64,000 nt of DNA from Alphaproteobacteria bacterium (GCA_020852655.1 JADZAI010000032.1:34403-98402); one strand, 5' to 3'; counted from the first letter of the stretch, positions 28,793-39,523 are shown. Translations and numbers: made by a program. Notes: generated by a model not told the origin, from the letters alone.

Positions 28793-29922
28793 TGCTCTAC
28801 GATCGCACCAACCGCAGCGCCCTCGCCGAATGGTGGTGGACCTCGGACCGCTGGCTGTTCGCCACGGTGTCGTTCCTGATGTTCGCCGGCGTCCTGCTCG
28901 GCATGGCGGCGAGTCCGGCGATCGCCGAGAAGCTGCGCTACGACACCTTCCACTTCGTCATCCGCCAGATCGTCTTCGCGACCCTCGCGCTGTCGGTGAT
29001 GATGCTGGTGTCGCTGCTCCGCGTCCGCGATATCCGCCGCCTCTCGCTGCTCGGTTTCCTCGGCGGCCTCGGCCTCATGGCGATGGCGCTCGCCTTCGGT
29101 GTCGAGGTGAAGGGCGCGCATCGCTGGCTCGACTTCGGCCCGCTCTCGATTCAGCCCTCTGAGTTCACAAAGCCCGCCTTCGTGATCCTGTGCGCGGCCT
29201 GCCTCGCGCAGTGGAACCGCACCGGCAAATATGCCGGCCTCATCGCCGGCTGCGTGCTCTATGCCTGCTTCGTCGGCCTGCTGATCCTCCAGCCCGATTT
29301 CGGCCAGACGCTACTCGTCACCGCGACCTTCGGCGCGATGCTGTTCTTCGCCGGGATCTCGCTCTGGTTCATCGGCGCCTTCGTCGGCGGCGGCATCGGC
29401 GCGGGCGTGCTGGCGTATTTCCTGTTGCCGCACGTCCAGAGCCGCGTCGACCGCTTCCTCAACCCCGACAGCGGCGACACCTATCAGGTCGACCGGGCGA
29501 TGGCGGCGCTCCACAATGGCGGCTTCCTCGGTGTCGGCCCGGGCGAGGGCACGGTCAAGGCCTCGATCCCCGACGCCCACACCGACTTCATCCTCGCCGT
29601 CGTCGGCGAAGAGTTCGGCCTCATCGCCTGCATCTTCCTCGCGATGGTCTTTTGTTTCCTGGTGTTGCGAGCGCTACATCGCAGCCTGCAATGCCCCGAT
29701 AGCTTCTCGCAGATCGCCGCGGCGGGGCTGGCGGTGATGCTCGGCCTCCAGGCGGTCATCAACATGTCGGTCAATCTCCAGCTCATGCCGGCCAAGGGCA
29801 TGACGCTGCCCTTCATCTCCTACGGCGGCTCCTCCGTGCTGGCGCTCGCGCTGACGGTCGGCTGCCTCATCGCGCTCACGCGCAAGCGTCCGGGCCAGAG
29901 GCGCAAGAGGCTCCCCCGGTGA
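28789..29922 (+). CDS. ftsW: Septal peptidoglycan glycosyltransferase FtsW
   Basis: 377 aa SEDS-family polymerase with about ten membrane helices. It polymerises lipid II at the septum together with FtsI. SEDS landmarks are AHRWLDFGPLSIQPSEFTKPA, LLILQPDFGQTLLV with the conserved Asp, and NMSVNLQLMPAKGMTLPFISYGGSS near the C-terminus. The ATG at 28789 overlaps the murD stop. The GTG of murG overlaps its own stop. Confidence 0.95.
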   Translation: MMLYDRTNRSALAEWWWTSDRWLFATVSFLMFAGVLLGMAASPAIAEKLRYDTFHFVIRQIVFATLALSVMMLVSLLRVRDIRRLSLLGFLGGLGLMAMALAFGVEVKGAHRWLDFGPLSIQPSEFTKPAFVILCAACLAQWNRTGKYAGLIAGCVLYACFVGLLILQPDFGQTLLVTATFGAMLFFAGISLWFIGAFVGGGIGAGVLAYFLLPHVQSRVDRFLNPDSGDTYQVDRAMAALHNGGFLGVGPGEGTVKASIPDAHTDFILAVVGEEFGLIACIFLAMVFCFLVLRALHRSLQCPDSFSQIAAAGLAVMLGLQAVINMSVNLQLMPAKGMTLPFISYGGSSVLALALTVGCLIALTRKRPGQRRKRLPR

Positions 29923-31001
29923 CGCGTCCCATCGTCATCGCGGCGGGGGGAACAGGGGGACACACATTTCCGGCGCAGGCGACGGCCCAGGCGCTGATGG
30001 CGCGCGGGCATCGCGTGCTGCTGGCGACCGATCCGCGCGGCGTCGGCTTCGCGCAGAAGGTGCCCGGCGCCGAACCGCTGCCGATCCGCTCGGCGACCTT
30101 CTCCGGCCGCAACCCGATCAAGATCACGCTCGCCCTCGCCGAGATCGCGCGCGGCGTCCGCCAGGCCCGCGCCGCCTTCAAGCGCGAGAAGCCGCTCGCC
30201 GTGGTCGGCTTCGGCGGCTATCCCGCGCTGCCCTCGATGCTGGCGGCGGCGATGACGCGCACGCCGTCGATCATCCATGAATCGAACGCGCTGCTCGGCC
30301 GCGTGAACCGGCTGGTGGCAAAGCGCGTGACGAAGATCGCGACGGCCTTCGATCGCGTCGAGTGGCTGCCAGCGGGTACGCAGGACAAGGTCATCCTCAT
30401 CGGCAACCCGGTGCGCCCCGCCATCGTCGAGAAGACCACGCCCTACGTTCCGCCGAACGGCGAGCTGCGCCTGCTGGTCTTCGGCGGAAGCCAGGGCGCA
30501 CGAATCATGAGCGAGGTGGTGCCCGAGGCGCTGAAGCTGCTGCCCGAGGCGCTGCGCAATCGCGTGCGCATCACCCAGCAGGCGCGCGGCGAGGACCTCG
30601 CGCTCGTCAAGTCCGCCTATGGCGCGATGGGCCTCGAAGCTGAAACATCAGATTTTTTCACCGATCTGCCCGAGCGCATGGCGGCGGCGCATCTGGTGAT
30701 CAGCCGGTCCGGCGCCTCGACCTGCGCCGAGCTCACCGCGATGGGCCGGCCCTCGATCCTGGTGCCGTATCCGTTCGCAACGGACGACCATCAAAGCTAC
30801 AACGCGCGTGTGCTGGCCGATTCAGGAGCTGCCTTGTCCTATCCGCAACCCGTCTTCACGCCGCCCGCCCTGGCGCGCGAAATCGAAGCGCTCGCCGGAG
30901 CGCCGGATCGCCTAAGCGCAATGGCTGCTGCCGCGAAGGCGATCGGCCGCCCGCGTGCGGCGGAAGACATGGCGGATGCGATCGAGGGGCTCGCCCGATG
31001 A
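29919..31001 (+). CDS. murG: UDP-GlcNAc:lipid I transferase MurG
   Basis: 360 aa peripheral membrane GT-B enzyme that adds GlcNAc to lipid I, forming lipid II. Glycine loop [12 protein letters not shown] near the N-terminus, [29 protein letters not shown] in the C-terminal domain, and [24 protein letters not shown] at the UDP-GlcNAc site. GTG start 29919 overlaps ftsW; the stop overlaps the murC ATG. Confidence 0.95.
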   Translation: MTRPIVIAAGGTGGHTFPAQATAQALMARGHRVLLATDPRGVGFAQKVPGAEPLPIRSATFSGRNPIKITLALAEIARGVRQARAAFKREKPLAVVGFGGYPALPSMLAAAMTRTPSIIHESNALLGRVNRLVAKRVTKIATAFDRVEWLPAGTQDKVILIGNPVRPAIVEKTTPYVPPNGELRLLVFGGSQGARIMSEVVPEALKLLPEALRNRVRITQQARGEDLALVKSAYGAMGLEAETSDFFTDLPERMAAAHLVISRSGASTCAELTAMGRPSILVPYPFATDDHQSYNARVLADSGAALSYPQPVFTPPALAREIEALAGAPDRLSAMAAAAKAIGRPRAAEDMADAIEGLAR

Positions 31002-32401
31002 AGCGCTCGCCCACCGACATCGGCCCCATTCATTTCGTCGGCATCGGCGGCATCGGCATGTCCGGGATCGCCGAGGTGATGAAGAATCTCGGCTACACGA
31101 TCCAGGGCAGCGATGCGGCCGAAAACTACACGCTCGATCGGCTGCGCAAGCTGGGCATCAAGGTGACCATCGGCCAGGCGGCGGAGAATCTCGGCGACGC
31201 TGCGGTCGTCGTGGTGTCGTCGGCGATCAAGAAGGACAATCCCGAGCTCAAGGAAGCCCGCGCGCGGAAGCTTCCCGTCGTGCGCCGCGCCGAGATGTTG
31301 GCCGAGCTGATGCGCCTCAAGTCCTGCGTCGCCATTGCCGGCACGCACGGCAAGACGACGACCACCACCATGGTGGCGACGCTGCTCGATGCCGGCAAGC
31401 TGGACCCGACCGTCATCAACGGCGGCATCATCAACGCCTACGGCACCAATGCCCGCCTCGGTCTCGGCGAGTGGATGGTGGTCGAGGCGGACGAGAGCGA
31501 CGGCACGATCGTGCGCCTGCCGGCGACCATCGCCATCGTCACCAATATCGATCCCGAGCATCTCGACCACTACGGCACCTTCGACGGCGTCAAGCAGGCC
31601 TTCCAGACCTTCATCGAGAATCTGCCGTTCTACGGCTTCGCGGTCTGCTGCATCGACCATCCCGAAGTGCAGGCGCTGGTCGGGCGCATCCACGACCGTC
31701 GCGTCGTGACCTATGGGTTCAACGCCCAGGCCGACGTCCGCGCGGTCAATCTGCGCGCCGAGGCGGGGCAATCGGTCTATGACGTGCAGTTCTCCGATCG
31801 CGTGTTCGGTGGCGCCGGCACGATCGAAGGCATCAAGCTGCCGATGCCCGGCCCGCACAATGCGCTGAACTCGCTCGCCGCGATCACCGTCGCGCGCGAG
31901 CTGGGTGTCGGCGACGAGGTGGCGAAGGCGGCGCTCGGCAGCTTCGGCGGCGTCAAGCGCCGCTTCACGCGCACCGGCGAATGGCAGGGCGTCACCATCA
32001 TCGACGACTACGGCCACCACCCGGTTGAGATCGCCGCCGTGATGAAGGCGGCGGAGCAGGTGAGCAAGGGCAAAGTCATCGCCGTCGTCCAGCCGCACCG
32101 CTACACGCGCGTGCGCGACCTCTTCAACGAGTTCTCGACCTGCCTGAACGACGCCGACATCGTCTATGTCGCCGACATCTACCCGGCAGGCGAGCAGCCC
32201 ATCGAAGGCGTCAGCAAACAGACCCTCGTCGAGAATCTCCGCGCCCACGGCCACAAGGATGCGCGCGTTCTTCCGGGTCCGGACGATCTGCCGCGCATCG
32301 TGCGCGAGAACGCGCAGCCGGGCGATTACGTCGTCTTCCTCGGCGCCGGCTCGATCACCACATGGGCGAACGAACTTCCCGGCAAGCTGGCGGCGGGATG
32401 A
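30998..32401 (+). CDS. murC: UDP-N-acetylmuramate:L-alanine ligase MurC
   Basis: 467 aa, first Mur ligase of the stem peptide. Rossmann-type start [19 protein letters not shown] loop [12 protein letters not shown] near residue 113, [31 protein letters not shown], and [12 protein letters not shown] with QPHRYTR in the C-terminal domain. ATGA overlaps at both ends with murG and murB. Confidence 0.96.
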   Translation: MKRSPTDIGPIHFVGIGGIGMSGIAEVMKNLGYTIQGSDAAENYTLDRLRKLGIKVTIGQAAENLGDAAVVVVSSAIKKDNPELKEARARKLPVVRRAEMLAELMRLKSCVAIAGTHGKTTTTTMVATLLDAGKLDPTVINGGIINAYGTNARLGLGEWMVVEADESDGTIVRLPATIAIVTNIDPEHLDHYGTFDGVKQAFQTFIENLPFYGFAVCCIDHPEVQALVGRIHDRRVVTYGFNAQADVRAVNLRAEAGQSVYDVQFSDRVFGGAGTIEGIKLPMPGPHNALNSLAAITVARELGVGDEVAKAALGSFGGVKRRFTRTGEWQGVTIIDDYGHHPVEIAAVMKAAEQVSKGKVIAVVQPHRYTRVRDLFNEFSTCLNDADIVYVADIYPAGEQPIEGVSKQTLVENLRAHGHKDARVLPGPDDLPRIVRENAQPGDYVVFLGAGSITTWANELPGKLAAG

Positions 32402-33312
32402 GCCGGCTCACAGAGCGTCTGCCAAAAGTCCGCGGCGTCTACACACCGAACGCGCCGATGGCGGAGCTGACGTGGTTCCGTGCTGGCGGTCCGGCCGAGG
32501 TGCTGTATCGCCCTGCCGATGTCGAGGACCTGCAAGACTTTCTTGCCGGCAAACCGCACGATGTACCCGTCACCGTCGTCGGCGTCGGCTCCAATCTTCT
32601 CGTGCGCGACGGCGGCATCGGCGGTGTCGTCATCCGTCTGGGCGCGGCGTTCGGGAAGATCGCGGCGGAAGAGGGTCATCGCATGCGCGCCGGCGCCGCT
32701 GCCCTCGACGTCGGCGTCGCCCGCGCCGCGGCTGACGCCGGCATCGATGGCCTCGCCTTTCTGCGGGGCATTCCCGGCACGGTCGGCGGCGGCCTCCGCA
32801 TGAACGCCGGCGCCTATGGCGGCGAGTTCAAGGATGTCCTCGTCGAAGCGATTGCCGTGGACGGGAAGGGCGGCCTGCATCGCTTCGCCCCCGCCGATCT
32901 CGGCATGACCTACCGCCACACCACGGCGCCGGCCGACCTCATCTTCGTCGAAGCCCTGTTCCAGGGCCGGCCGGGCGACCCGGCGACGATCAGGGCGCAG
33001 ATGGACGAGATCACCGCCAAGCGCGAGGCGAGCCAGCCGGTCAGGACACGCACAGGCGGCTCGACCTTCAAGAACCCGGACCCCGCGGTCTCCGGCGGCC
33101 GCAAGGCGTGGCAGCTTATCGACGCCGCGGGCTGCCGCGGCCTCCGCCGGGGCGACGCCATGGTGTCGGAATTACACTGCAACTTCCTTGTTAACCTTTC
33201 TGAAGCGAAAGCAAACGACATTGAGGCTCTGGGCGAAGAGGTTCGCGCGCGTGTGGGCGCTTTGACGGGCGTGAACCTCGAGTGGGAAATCAAGCGGATC
33301 GGCATCGCCTAG
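32398..33312 (+). CDS. murB: UDP-N-acetylenolpyruvoylglucosamine reductase MurB
   Basis: 304 aa FAD enzyme that reduces UDP-GlcNAc-enolpyruvate to UDP-MurNAc with NADPH. FAD-binding stretch [50 protein letters not shown], and the C-terminal [13 protein letters not shown] with the catalytic serine region. ATG 32398 overlaps the murC stop; an earlier in-frame start lies inside murC. Composition is slightly less GC-rich at the 3' end than in its neighbours. Confidence 0.95.
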   Translation: MSRLTERLPKVRGVYTPNAPMAELTWFRAGGPAEVLYRPADVEDLQDFLAGKPHDVPVTVVGVGSNLLVRDGGIGGVVIRLGAAFGKIAAEEGHRMRAGAAALDVGVARAAADAGIDGLAFLRGIPGTVGGGLRMNAGAYGGEFKDVLVEAIAVDGKGGLHRFAPADLGMTYRHTTAPADLIFVEALFQGRPGDPATIRAQMDEITAKREASQPVRTRTGGSTFKNPDPAVSGGRKAWQLIDAAGCRGLRRGDAMVSELHCNFLVNLSEAKANDIEALGEEVRARVGALTGVNLEWEIKRIGIA

Positions 33313-33331
33313 ACCGCGTAAGGGTTTGATT

Positions 33332-34261
33332 TTGCAGAGTAAGCCGCACGTTGCTGTGTTGATGGGCGGGTGGTCGGCCGAGCGGGAAGTCTCGCTCGTC
33401 TCGGGCCGCGACTGCGCACGCGCGCTTCGTGAAGAGGGCTTTAAGGTTACCGAGATCGACGCCGCCGCGGACGTGGTGGGCAGGCTTGCCGCCGCCGGTC
33501 CCGATGTCGTCTTCAACGCCTTGCACGGCCGGTGGGGCGAGGATGGCTGCATCCAGGGCATGCTGGAAATCCTCAAGCTGCCCTACACGCATTCCGGCGT
33601 GCTCGCTTCGGCGCTCGCCATGCACAAAGAGCGCACGAAGGCCGTGTTCCGCGCGGCCGGCATCCCGGTCGTCGCGTCGAAGGTCGTCGCACGAAAGCTT
33701 GCCTCCGAAACCCACCAGATGGAACCGCCCTATGTGGTGAAGCCGGTCAGCGAAGGGTCCAGCGTCGGCGTCTTCATCATCCGCAAGGGCGACAACCGTC
33801 CGCCGGGCGCCATCGGCTCCGAGCAGTGGTCGCTGGGCGATGAGGTGATGGTCGAGGAATTCGTGCCGGGGCGCGAACTGACCGTCGCGGTGATGGACGG
33901 CAAGGCGCTCGCGGTCACCGAAATCTCGACCAAGGCGCACGAATTCTACGACTACGAATCCAAATACGCCGAGGGCGGTTCCGTCCACACCATCCCGGCC
34001 CAGGTTTCCGAAGCCGTCGCGGCCGATGCGATGCGCTATGCCGAGATGGCGCACCGCGCGATCGGCTGTCGCGGCGTGACGCGCACCGACTTCCGCTTCG
34101 ACGACACCGTGCCCGGCAAGCCGCGCCTGATCGCGCTCGAGATCAACACGCAGCCCGGCATGACGCCTACGTCGCTGGTGCCCGAACAGGCGGCCTATCG
34201 CGGCATCACCTACGGCAAGCTCTGCGCCTGGATGGTGGAGGACGCATCGTGCGGGCGATGA
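33332..34261 (+). CDS. ddl: D-alanine:D-alanine ligase
   Basis: 309 aa ATP-grasp enzyme joining two D-alanines for MurF. LMGGWSAEREVSLVSG at the N-terminus, NALHGRWGEDGCIQGMLE, YTHSGVLASALAMHKERTK, KPVSEGSSVGV (ATP loop), and EINTQPGMTPTSLVPEQA at the C-terminus. No ATG is available. I prefer TTG 33332, 7 nt after AAGGG; TTG 33326 is too close to it. It ends inside the first codons of ftsQ. Confidence 0.93.
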   Translation: MQSKPHVAVLMGGWSAEREVSLVSGRDCARALREEGFKVTEIDAAADVVGRLAAAGPDVVFNALHGRWGEDGCIQGMLEILKLPYTHSGVLASALAMHKERTKAVFRAAGIPVVASKVVARKLASETHQMEPPYVVKPVSEGSSVGVFIIRKGDNRPPGAIGSEQWSLGDEVMVEEFVPGRELTVAVMDGKALAVTEISTKAHEFYDYESKYAEGGSVHTIPAQVSEAVAADAMRYAEMAHRAIGCRGVTRTDFRFDDTVPGKPRLIALEINTQPGMTPTSLVPEQAAYRGITYGKLCAWMVEDASCGR

Positions 34262-35208
34262 GGCGCGAGCCCGAGTTCGAATACGACCGCCCGCGCCGCC
34301 GTGGCCGCGACGTCGTCATGGACGAATACGCCCGCCCCGCCGTCGTCGTGCGCAAGTCCGCCTCGCGCGGCAAGAAGCGCGCGCCGGAGCCGGTCGAGGC
34401 GGATTGGTCGTGGCTTCCGGCGATCGGCTGGCGCTCGCCGGCGCTGATGGTCACCGGCGCCTTCCTCCTCCTTGCCGCCCTCGCCGGTCTCGTCGAGGGC
34501 GGGCATTTGAGCTTCGGCGGCGATGAGCCGAGCGAGCTTGCGTCTGCCGGCCGCGGCAGTCCGGGCGCCGCATGGTTCCCGATCGACGACATCGTCGCGC
34601 AAGGCCAGTACCACACCCGCGAATCCGACCTTCGCGCCGCGATCGGCCTGAAGCAGGGCGACGACATGCTGGATGTCGAGCCCGATGCCATCCGCGCCAA
34701 GGTGGAAGCGCTCGACTGGATCGCGACCGCCCGCGTGGCGCGCCTCTGGCCCGCGACTCTGGAAATCAAGGTCACCGAGAAAGAGCCCTATGCCATCTGG
34801 CAGTCGAAGGGCGTCCTCTGGCTGATCGACCGCAAGGGCAACCGCATCACGAAGGACGACGTCGCCGAATTCGCCGGCCTGCCGATGGTCGTGGGCGACG
34901 GTGCGCCGGAGCATGCGGTCGAACTCCTCGACATCCTCAAGCGCTTCCCCGCCATCCAGCGCGCCACCAAGGCGTCGGTGCGTGTCGGTGACCGCCGCTG
35001 GGACCTCCATCTGAAGAACGGCATCACGGTGCGCCTGCCGGAAGACGGCATCGAGGACGCGCTGCATCGCCTGACGGTGCTCCAGCAGGAGCAGCGCATC
35101 TTCGAACGCGACATCGAAACTATCGATCTCCGCCTGCCGGATCGTCTGGTCATCAAGACGCGCGGCGGCGGGGCTTCGGAGTCGATCCAGAAGGGCGAAA
35201 GCACATGA
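34258..35208 (+). CDS. ftsQ: Cell division protein FtsQ
   Basis: 316 aa bitopic protein of the FtsQLB complex. A long basic cytosolic N-terminus (about residues 1-55, rich in Arg), one membrane helix (about 60-80, ALMVTGAFLLLAALAGLV), then a POTRA domain (about 115-185, FPIDDIVAQGQYHTRESDLR, WIATARVARLWPATLEIKVTEKEPYAIWQ) and the beta domain. ATG 34258 overlaps the ddl stop; GTG 34249 is an alternative three codons earlier. Confidence 0.93.
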   Translation: MRREPEFEYDRPRRRGRDVVMDEYARPAVVVRKSASRGKKRAPEPVEADWSWLPAIGWRSPALMVTGAFLLLAALAGLVEGGHLSFGGDEPSELASAGRGSPGAAWFPIDDIVAQGQYHTRESDLRAAIGLKQGDDMLDVEPDAIRAKVEALDWIATARVARLWPATLEIKVTEKEPYAIWQSKGVLWLIDRKGNRITKDDVAEFAGLPMVVGDGAPEHAVELLDILKRFPAIQRATKASVRVGDRRWDLHLKNGITVRLPEDGIEDALHRLTVLQQEQRIFERDIETIDLRLPDRLVIKTRGGGASESIQKGEST

Positions 35209-36506
35209 TCGGCCGGGTCAACAGGGGCAGGCGCGAGAAGCGCAGGGTTGCCGAGGTTCGCCCGGGCGTCTACGCGGCGCTCGACGTCGGCAGCTCCAAG
35301 GTCGTCTGCCTGCTCGCGAAGGTCGAACAGCAGCGCGAAGGCATGCGGCCGAAGACCAAGGTCATCGGCGTCGGCTACGGCGAGAGCGCCGGGATCCGCC
35401 AGGGCCAGATCGCGGAGCTCGACCGCGTCGAGGCCTCCATCCGTCAGGTCGTGACCAAGGCCGAGGAGATGGCCGACACGCAGGTCGAAGAGGTCTTCAT
35501 CTCCTTCTCCTGCGGCAAGCCGCAGAGCCAGATCGTGCGCGTCGAAACGCCGCTCCACACCGGCGAAGTGGGCGAAGCCGACGTCCGCCGCCTGCATGCG
35601 CTCGCCCGCCAGCAGGCCCAGCGCAGCGACCGCGAGATCGTCCACAGCGCGGCGCTCGGCTATTCCGTCGACGCCGCCGCCGGCATCCGCGACCCGAACG
35701 GTATGTTCGGCGAGAAGCTCGGCGTCTCGGTGCACATGGTCTCGGCCGCACTGGCGCCGCTGCACAATCTCGAAGTCTGCGTCGAGAAATGCCATCTCGA
35801 AATCTCCGGCCGCGCTGTCGCCGCCTATGCCGCCGGCATGGGCTGTCTGCACGACGAGGAACTGGAATACGGCGCCACCATCGTCGACATGGGCGGCGGC
35901 ACCACCTCCATCGCCGCCTTCCAGGAAGGCAAGATGGTCTATTGCGACGTCATCCCCGTCGGGGGGCGTCACATCACCAACGACATCGTGCGCGGTCTCT
36001 CCACGCCGTTCCGCGAAGCCGAGCGGCTGAAGACGCTGCACGGCAACGCGCTGCCCGTGCCCGGCGCGCATGGCGAAATGATCCGCGTCGCCCAGATCGG
36101 CGAGGAGCGCGACATCGACGGCAACCGCGTGCCGCGCGAAGAGCTCATCTCGATCATCCAGCCGCGCGTCGAGGAGACGATCGAACTGGTCTCCGAGCGC
36201 CTGAAGGCCGCCGGCGCCGACAAGATCGGCGGCAACGTCGTCGTCCTCACCGGTGGCGCGTCGGAACTGATGGGCCTCCAGGAATTCGCCGCGCGCGCCC
36301 TCGCCAAGCGAGTCCGCATCGGCCGTCCGATGCGCCTCGACTCGCTGCCACCTTCGGTTTCCGGCCCTGCCTTCTCGGCCTCAGCCGGCCTCATCTCGCT
36401 CGCCCAGGTCGGGGGACCGCGGGAGCAGGCGACCACCATTCTCGCGCCGCAGCGCGCGCAGTCCTTCGGGCGCATCGGCGCCTGGATCAAAGAGACTTTC
36501 CTATGA
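35205..36506 (+). CDS. ftsA: Cell division protein FtsA
   Basis: 433 aa actin-like protein that tethers FtsZ to the membrane and activates the divisome. Phosphate-1 loop AALDVGSSKVVCLLAK, the SHS2-like 1C domain (about 100-180), phosphate-2 DMGGGTTSIAAF, and VVLTGGASELMGL. The C-terminus ends in a short amphipathic helix, IGAWIKETFL, the membrane-targeting sequence. An N-terminal extension of about 18 basic residues precedes the fold. ATGA overlap with ftsQ. Confidence 0.95.
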   Translation: MIGRVNRGRREKRRVAEVRPGVYAALDVGSSKVVCLLAKVEQQREGMRPKTKVIGVGYGESAGIRQGQIAELDRVEASIRQVVTKAEEMADTQVEEVFISFSCGKPQSQIVRVETPLHTGEVGEADVRRLHALARQQAQRSDREIVHSAALGYSVDAAAGIRDPNGMFGEKLGVSVHMVSAALAPLHNLEVCVEKCHLEISGRAVAAYAAGMGCLHDEELEYGATIVDMGGGTTSIAAFQEGKMVYCDVIPVGGRHITNDIVRGLSTPFREAERLKTLHGNALPVPGAHGEMIRVAQIGEERDIDGNRVPREELISIIQPRVEETIELVSERLKAAGADKIGGNVVVLTGGASELMGLQEFAARALAKRVRIGRPMRLDSLPPSVSGPAFSASAGLISLAQVGGPREQATTILAPQRAQSFGRIGAWIKETFL

Positions 36507-36607
36507 TCGGCCGCATGTCTCACGGCCGCAGTAATTCGACCGGCAAAGCCGGCGGGTGCCAGCACCAATGGCGGGGATAATCGAAGTGTTTCTACTGGAG
36601 GCTGACT
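36507..36607 (+). other. ftsA-ftsZ spacer with three small inverted repeats
   Basis: This 101-nt gap is by far the longest inside the dcw operon. It holds CGGCCG (36508-36513) / CGGCCG (36523-36528), CCGGC (36540-36544) / GCCGG (36548-36552) with an AAA loop, and the near-palindrome GGTGCCAGCACC (36555-36566). The ftsZ ribosome binding site TGGAGG follows. The hairpins could serve RNA processing or attenuation that adjusts FtsZ relative to FtsA; no clear promoter hexamers were found. Confidence 0.35.
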
Positions 36608-38305
36608 ATGTCGATTAAATTCACCGCCCCGGAAACGCCCGAGCTGAAGCCCCGCATCGTGGTCTTCGGCGTCGGCGGTGCTGGCGGCAATGCGGTCAAC
36701 AACATGCTGACGTCCGAACTTCAGGGCGTCGAATTCGTCGTGGCGAACACCGACGCGCAGGCGCTGGCGCAGAACCTCGCGCCGCGCAAGATCCAGCTCG
36801 GCGCCAACGTGACGCTCGGCCTCGGCGCCGGCTCGAAGCCCGAGATCGGCGCGCAGGCGGCGGAAGCCTCCGGCCCAGAGATCGAAGAGCTGCTGGCGGG
36901 CAGCCACATGGCCTTCATCACCGCCGGCATGGGCGGCGGCACCGGCACGGGCGCGGCACCGGTCATCGCGCGCATCGCGCGTGAGATGGGCATCCTCACC
37001 GTCGGCGTGGTCACGAAGCCGTTCCACTTCGAAGGCGATCGCCGCATGCGTCAGGCGGAAGCCGGCATCAACAAGATGCAGGACATCGTCGACACGCTGA
37101 TCGTCATCCCAAACCAGAACCTCTTCCGCGTCGCCAACGAAAAGACGACGCTGGCCCAGTCCTTCGCGATGGCCGACGAAGTGCTGCACTCGGGCGTCCG
37201 CGGCATCACCGACCTGATGATCGTGCCGGGCCTGATGAATCTCGACTTCGCCGACGTCCGCACCGTCATGATGGAGATGGGCAAGGCGATGATGGGTACG
37301 GGCGAGGCCGATGGGCCGAAGCGCGCGCTCGACGCCGCCGAGGCCGCGATCTCGAACCCGCTGCTCGACGACGTGTCGATGAAGGGCGCCAAGGGCGTGC
37401 TCATCCACATCACCGGCGGTCCGGACCTGACGCTGTTCGAAGCCGACGAAGCGGCGAACCGTATCCGCCAGGAAGTCGACTCCGACGCCAACATCAAGGT
37501 CGGCTCGACCTTCGATGCGAAGCTTGAAGGCCGCATCCGCGTCTCGGTCGTCGCGACCGGCATCGACGCCGAATCGCTGGCGAAGCCGAAGCCCGCTGCT
37601 GCCCCGGCGACGAGCGCCATCGGCCGCGGCTTCACCCCGATCCGCACACAGCCCGCGCCGCAGCCGGTTGCCGCCGCTCCGGTCCAGTCGATCGCCGCTG
37701 CCGTCGCGGCGGAGTCGATTGCCGCCGCGCTGCCGCAACTGGCCACGCAGGTTGCCGCCGCCGCGCCGATCCCGAACCCTGTCCACGAGCTCCAGCTCCA
37801 GGCCGAGGAGAAGCTCCAGGCGGATCTCGCCAGCCAGCAGAAGGCGCTCGACGAAGCGCGCGCCAAGGTCGCCGAGGCCGAAGCCGCCATCAGCCGCCAG
37901 CGCACCCAGGGAGCCGCCCCGACTGCCGTCGCGACGTCGTCCCTGCGCCCGAACGTCCGCTTCGACGATGAGGAGATCACGGCGGAAGCCCATGGCATCC
38001 GTTCGGGCTCGACCGACCCGATGCAGCGGCCCGCGCCGGTCAGCGAAAGCCAGGCGGGCCTGATGGGCGCGTTCGGCAACCTCTTCGGTGCCCGCAAGGC
38101 CAAGAAGGCCGAAGCCACCGCGCAGAATCGCTTCCAGCCACAGCCGGAGATGCAGGGCGGCCGCCTTGGCGAGCCGCGCTTCGCCGAGCCGAAGGCCGGT
38201 CACCGTCCGGTGAAGCCGCTGGAGACCCCGTCGCTGTTCCCGTCGTCCCCGGCGGAAGACCCGCTGGAGATTCCGGCCTTCCTGCGCCGTCAGGCGAACT
38301 CGTAG
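36608..38305 (+). CDS. ftsZ: Cell division GTPase FtsZ
   Basis: 565 aa tubulin homologue that builds the Z ring. The GTPase core is residues 1 to about 320, with the tubulin signature G109-GGTGTGAAP and the N-terminal [14 protein letters not shown] long linker (about 325-550), Ala/Pro/Gln-rich with a charged helical part ([20 protein letters not shown]), is typical of alphaproteobacteria. The conserved C-terminal peptide [12 protein letters not shown] binds FtsA and other partners. TGGAGG precedes the ATG. Last gene before the terminator. Confidence 0.97.
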   Translation: MSIKFTAPETPELKPRIVVFGVGGAGGNAVNNMLTSELQGVEFVVANTDAQALAQNLAPRKIQLGANVTLGLGAGSKPEIGAQAAEASGPEIEELLAGSHMAFITAGMGGGTGTGAAPVIARIAREMGILTVGVVTKPFHFEGDRRMRQAEAGINKMQDIVDTLIVIPNQNLFRVANEKTTLAQSFAMADEVLHSGVRGITDLMIVPGLMNLDFADVRTVMMEMGKAMMGTGEADGPKRALDAAEAAISNPLLDDVSMKGAKGVLIHITGGPDLTLFEADEAANRIRQEVDSDANIKVGSTFDAKLEGRIRVSVVATGIDAESLAKPKPAAAPATSAIGRGFTPIRTQPAPQPVAAAPVQSIAAAVAAESIAAALPQLATQVAAAAPIPNPVHELQLQAEEKLQADLASQQKALDEARAKVAEAEAAISRQRTQGAAPTAVATSSLRPNVRFDDEEITAEAHGIRSGSTDPMQRPAPVSESQAGLMGAFGNLFGARKAKKAEATAQNRFQPQPEMQGGRLGEPRFAEPKAGHRPVKPLETPSLFPSSPAEDPLEIPAFLRRQANS

Positions 38306-38325
38306 ACATCGGCTGATTTCGAAGG

Positions 38326-38359
38326 GCTCGTCCGGTACACCCGGGCGAGCTTTTTTTTT
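38326..38359 (+). terminator. Rho-independent terminator after ftsZ
   Basis: GCTCGTCCGG (38326-38335), loop TACAC, CCGGGCGAGC (38341-38350), with one T/G mismatch opposition inside an otherwise paired 10-bp stem, followed directly by nine Ts (38351-38359). It closes the dcw operon, so lpxC downstream needs its own promoter. Confidence 0.93.
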
Positions 38360-38483
38360 ATGGTTCAACGGGTTATCTGTTGAAACAGTCGGAAATATTC
38401 CTTCATTCGCTGCGTCGCACAATCGGGCCTATTTACCCTGAGCGGTCGATCGCACGGTGCGGTCTGCTGCCGTGGAGTACCCC
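38360..38483 (+). promoter_or_regulatory. lpxC upstream region with an inverted repeat
   Basis: Between the ftsZ terminator and lpxC lies an AT-richer stretch. TTCAAC (38364-38369) / GTTGAA (38379-38384) is a 6-bp inverted repeat with a 9-nt spacer. TTGAAA (38380-38385) could be a -35 with TTCATT (38402-38407) as a weak -10 at 16-nt spacing. Because the operon upstream is terminated, a promoter must be here; the exact position is a guess. Confidence 0.35.
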
Positions 38484-39398
38484 GTGAAATCCTTCCAGGC
38501 GACGATCAAGCAGGTTGTCTCGTGCCACGGCACGGGTCTGCACTCCGGCATCGACGCGACGATCGCGCTGCGCCCGGCGCCGGCGGGGCATGGCGTTGTC
38601 TTCCGCCGCACGGATGTCGCGGGCGATGCGGCCTTCGTTCCGGCGCGCTTCGACCTGGTCCACGGCGCTGCCTATGGCACGACGCTGAAGAACGGCGCGG
38701 GCACCGAGATTCGCACGGTCGAGCACCTGATGGCGGCGATCGCCGCGGCGAGCATCGACAATATCCTTGTCGAACTCGACGGCCCCGAGATTCCCATCAT
38801 GGACGGCAGCAGCGCGGCTTTCGTCGCCTTGCTGGACACGGCGGGGCGACAGGTTCAGACGGCGGTGCGGCACTATATCCGCGTGCTGAAGCCGGTCGAG
38901 GTCCGGGACGGCGCCAAGGTGGCGCGCCTCTCCCCGCATGACGGCTTTCAGATCGATTGCGACATCGACTTTGACGCGGCGGCAATCGCGCGCCAGCGTT
39001 TCGTCTTCGACGTGCAGGCAGAAACCTTCCGGCACCAGGTCGCACGGGCCCGCACGTTCACGCAGGCCAAGGACATCGAGGCGCTTCGCGCCCACGGCCT
39101 CGCGCTGGGCGGTTCGCTCGACAACGCGGTCGTGGTGGACGGCGGCGAAATCCTGAACCCCGACGGCCTTCGCTTCGCCGACGAATGCGTGCGCCACAAG
39201 GCGCTGGACGTGCTGGGCGACCTCGCCCTCGCCGGCAAGCCGATCCTCGGCCGCTTCGAAGGCGTGCGCATGGGCCATGCGATGAACAATCGCGTCCTGC
39301 GGGCGCTCATGGCCGACCCCTCGGCCTATGACATCGTCCCGGCCGGGGCGGGTCGCGGTACGGTCATCCCGCTGCCGGTCGCGGCGGGTCCGGTTTGA
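38484..39398 (+). CDS. lpxC: UDP-3-O-acyl-GlcNAc deacetylase LpxC
   Basis: 304 aa zinc deacetylase, the committed step of lipid A synthesis. SCHGTGLHSG near the N-terminus, the zinc-ligand motif VEHLMAAIAA, DGSSAAFV, and the second zinc site HKALDVLGDLAL. GTG 38484 is chosen because GGAG lies 6 nt upstream and the protein then begins MKSFQATIKQ like other LpxC; GTGs at 38472 and 38457 are alternatives. LpxC next to ftsZ is standard in Proteobacteria. Confidence 0.95.
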   Translation: MKSFQATIKQVVSCHGTGLHSGIDATIALRPAPAGHGVVFRRTDVAGDAAFVPARFDLVHGAAYGTTLKNGAGTEIRTVEHLMAAIAAASIDNILVELDGPEIPIMDGSSAAFVALLDTAGRQVQTAVRHYIRVLKPVEVRDGAKVARLSPHDGFQIDCDIDFDAAAIARQRFVFDVQAETFRHQVARARTFTQAKDIEALRAHGLALGGSLDNAVVVDGGEILNPDGLRFADECVRHKALDVLGDLALAGKPILGRFEGVRMGHAMNNRVLRALMADPSAYDIVPAGAGRGTVIPLPVAAGPV

Positions 39399-39523
39399 CC
39401 GGCCGCCTATGGCGGTCGCGACGGGATTCCCCTAAGAGAACTGCGCTAAGGCCCGGAATCGAGACGCGTCACCCGGCGCGGCGGGCGTCATTCGCCGTTT
39501 GATCAGTCGCGCATGAGGTCGGT

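Noticed and set aside
35969..38422. An 817-codon frame antisense to ftsZ and ftsA
   Set aside because: Same shadow composition; ftsA and ftsZ are intact on the plus strand and the frame runs through the ftsZ terminator.
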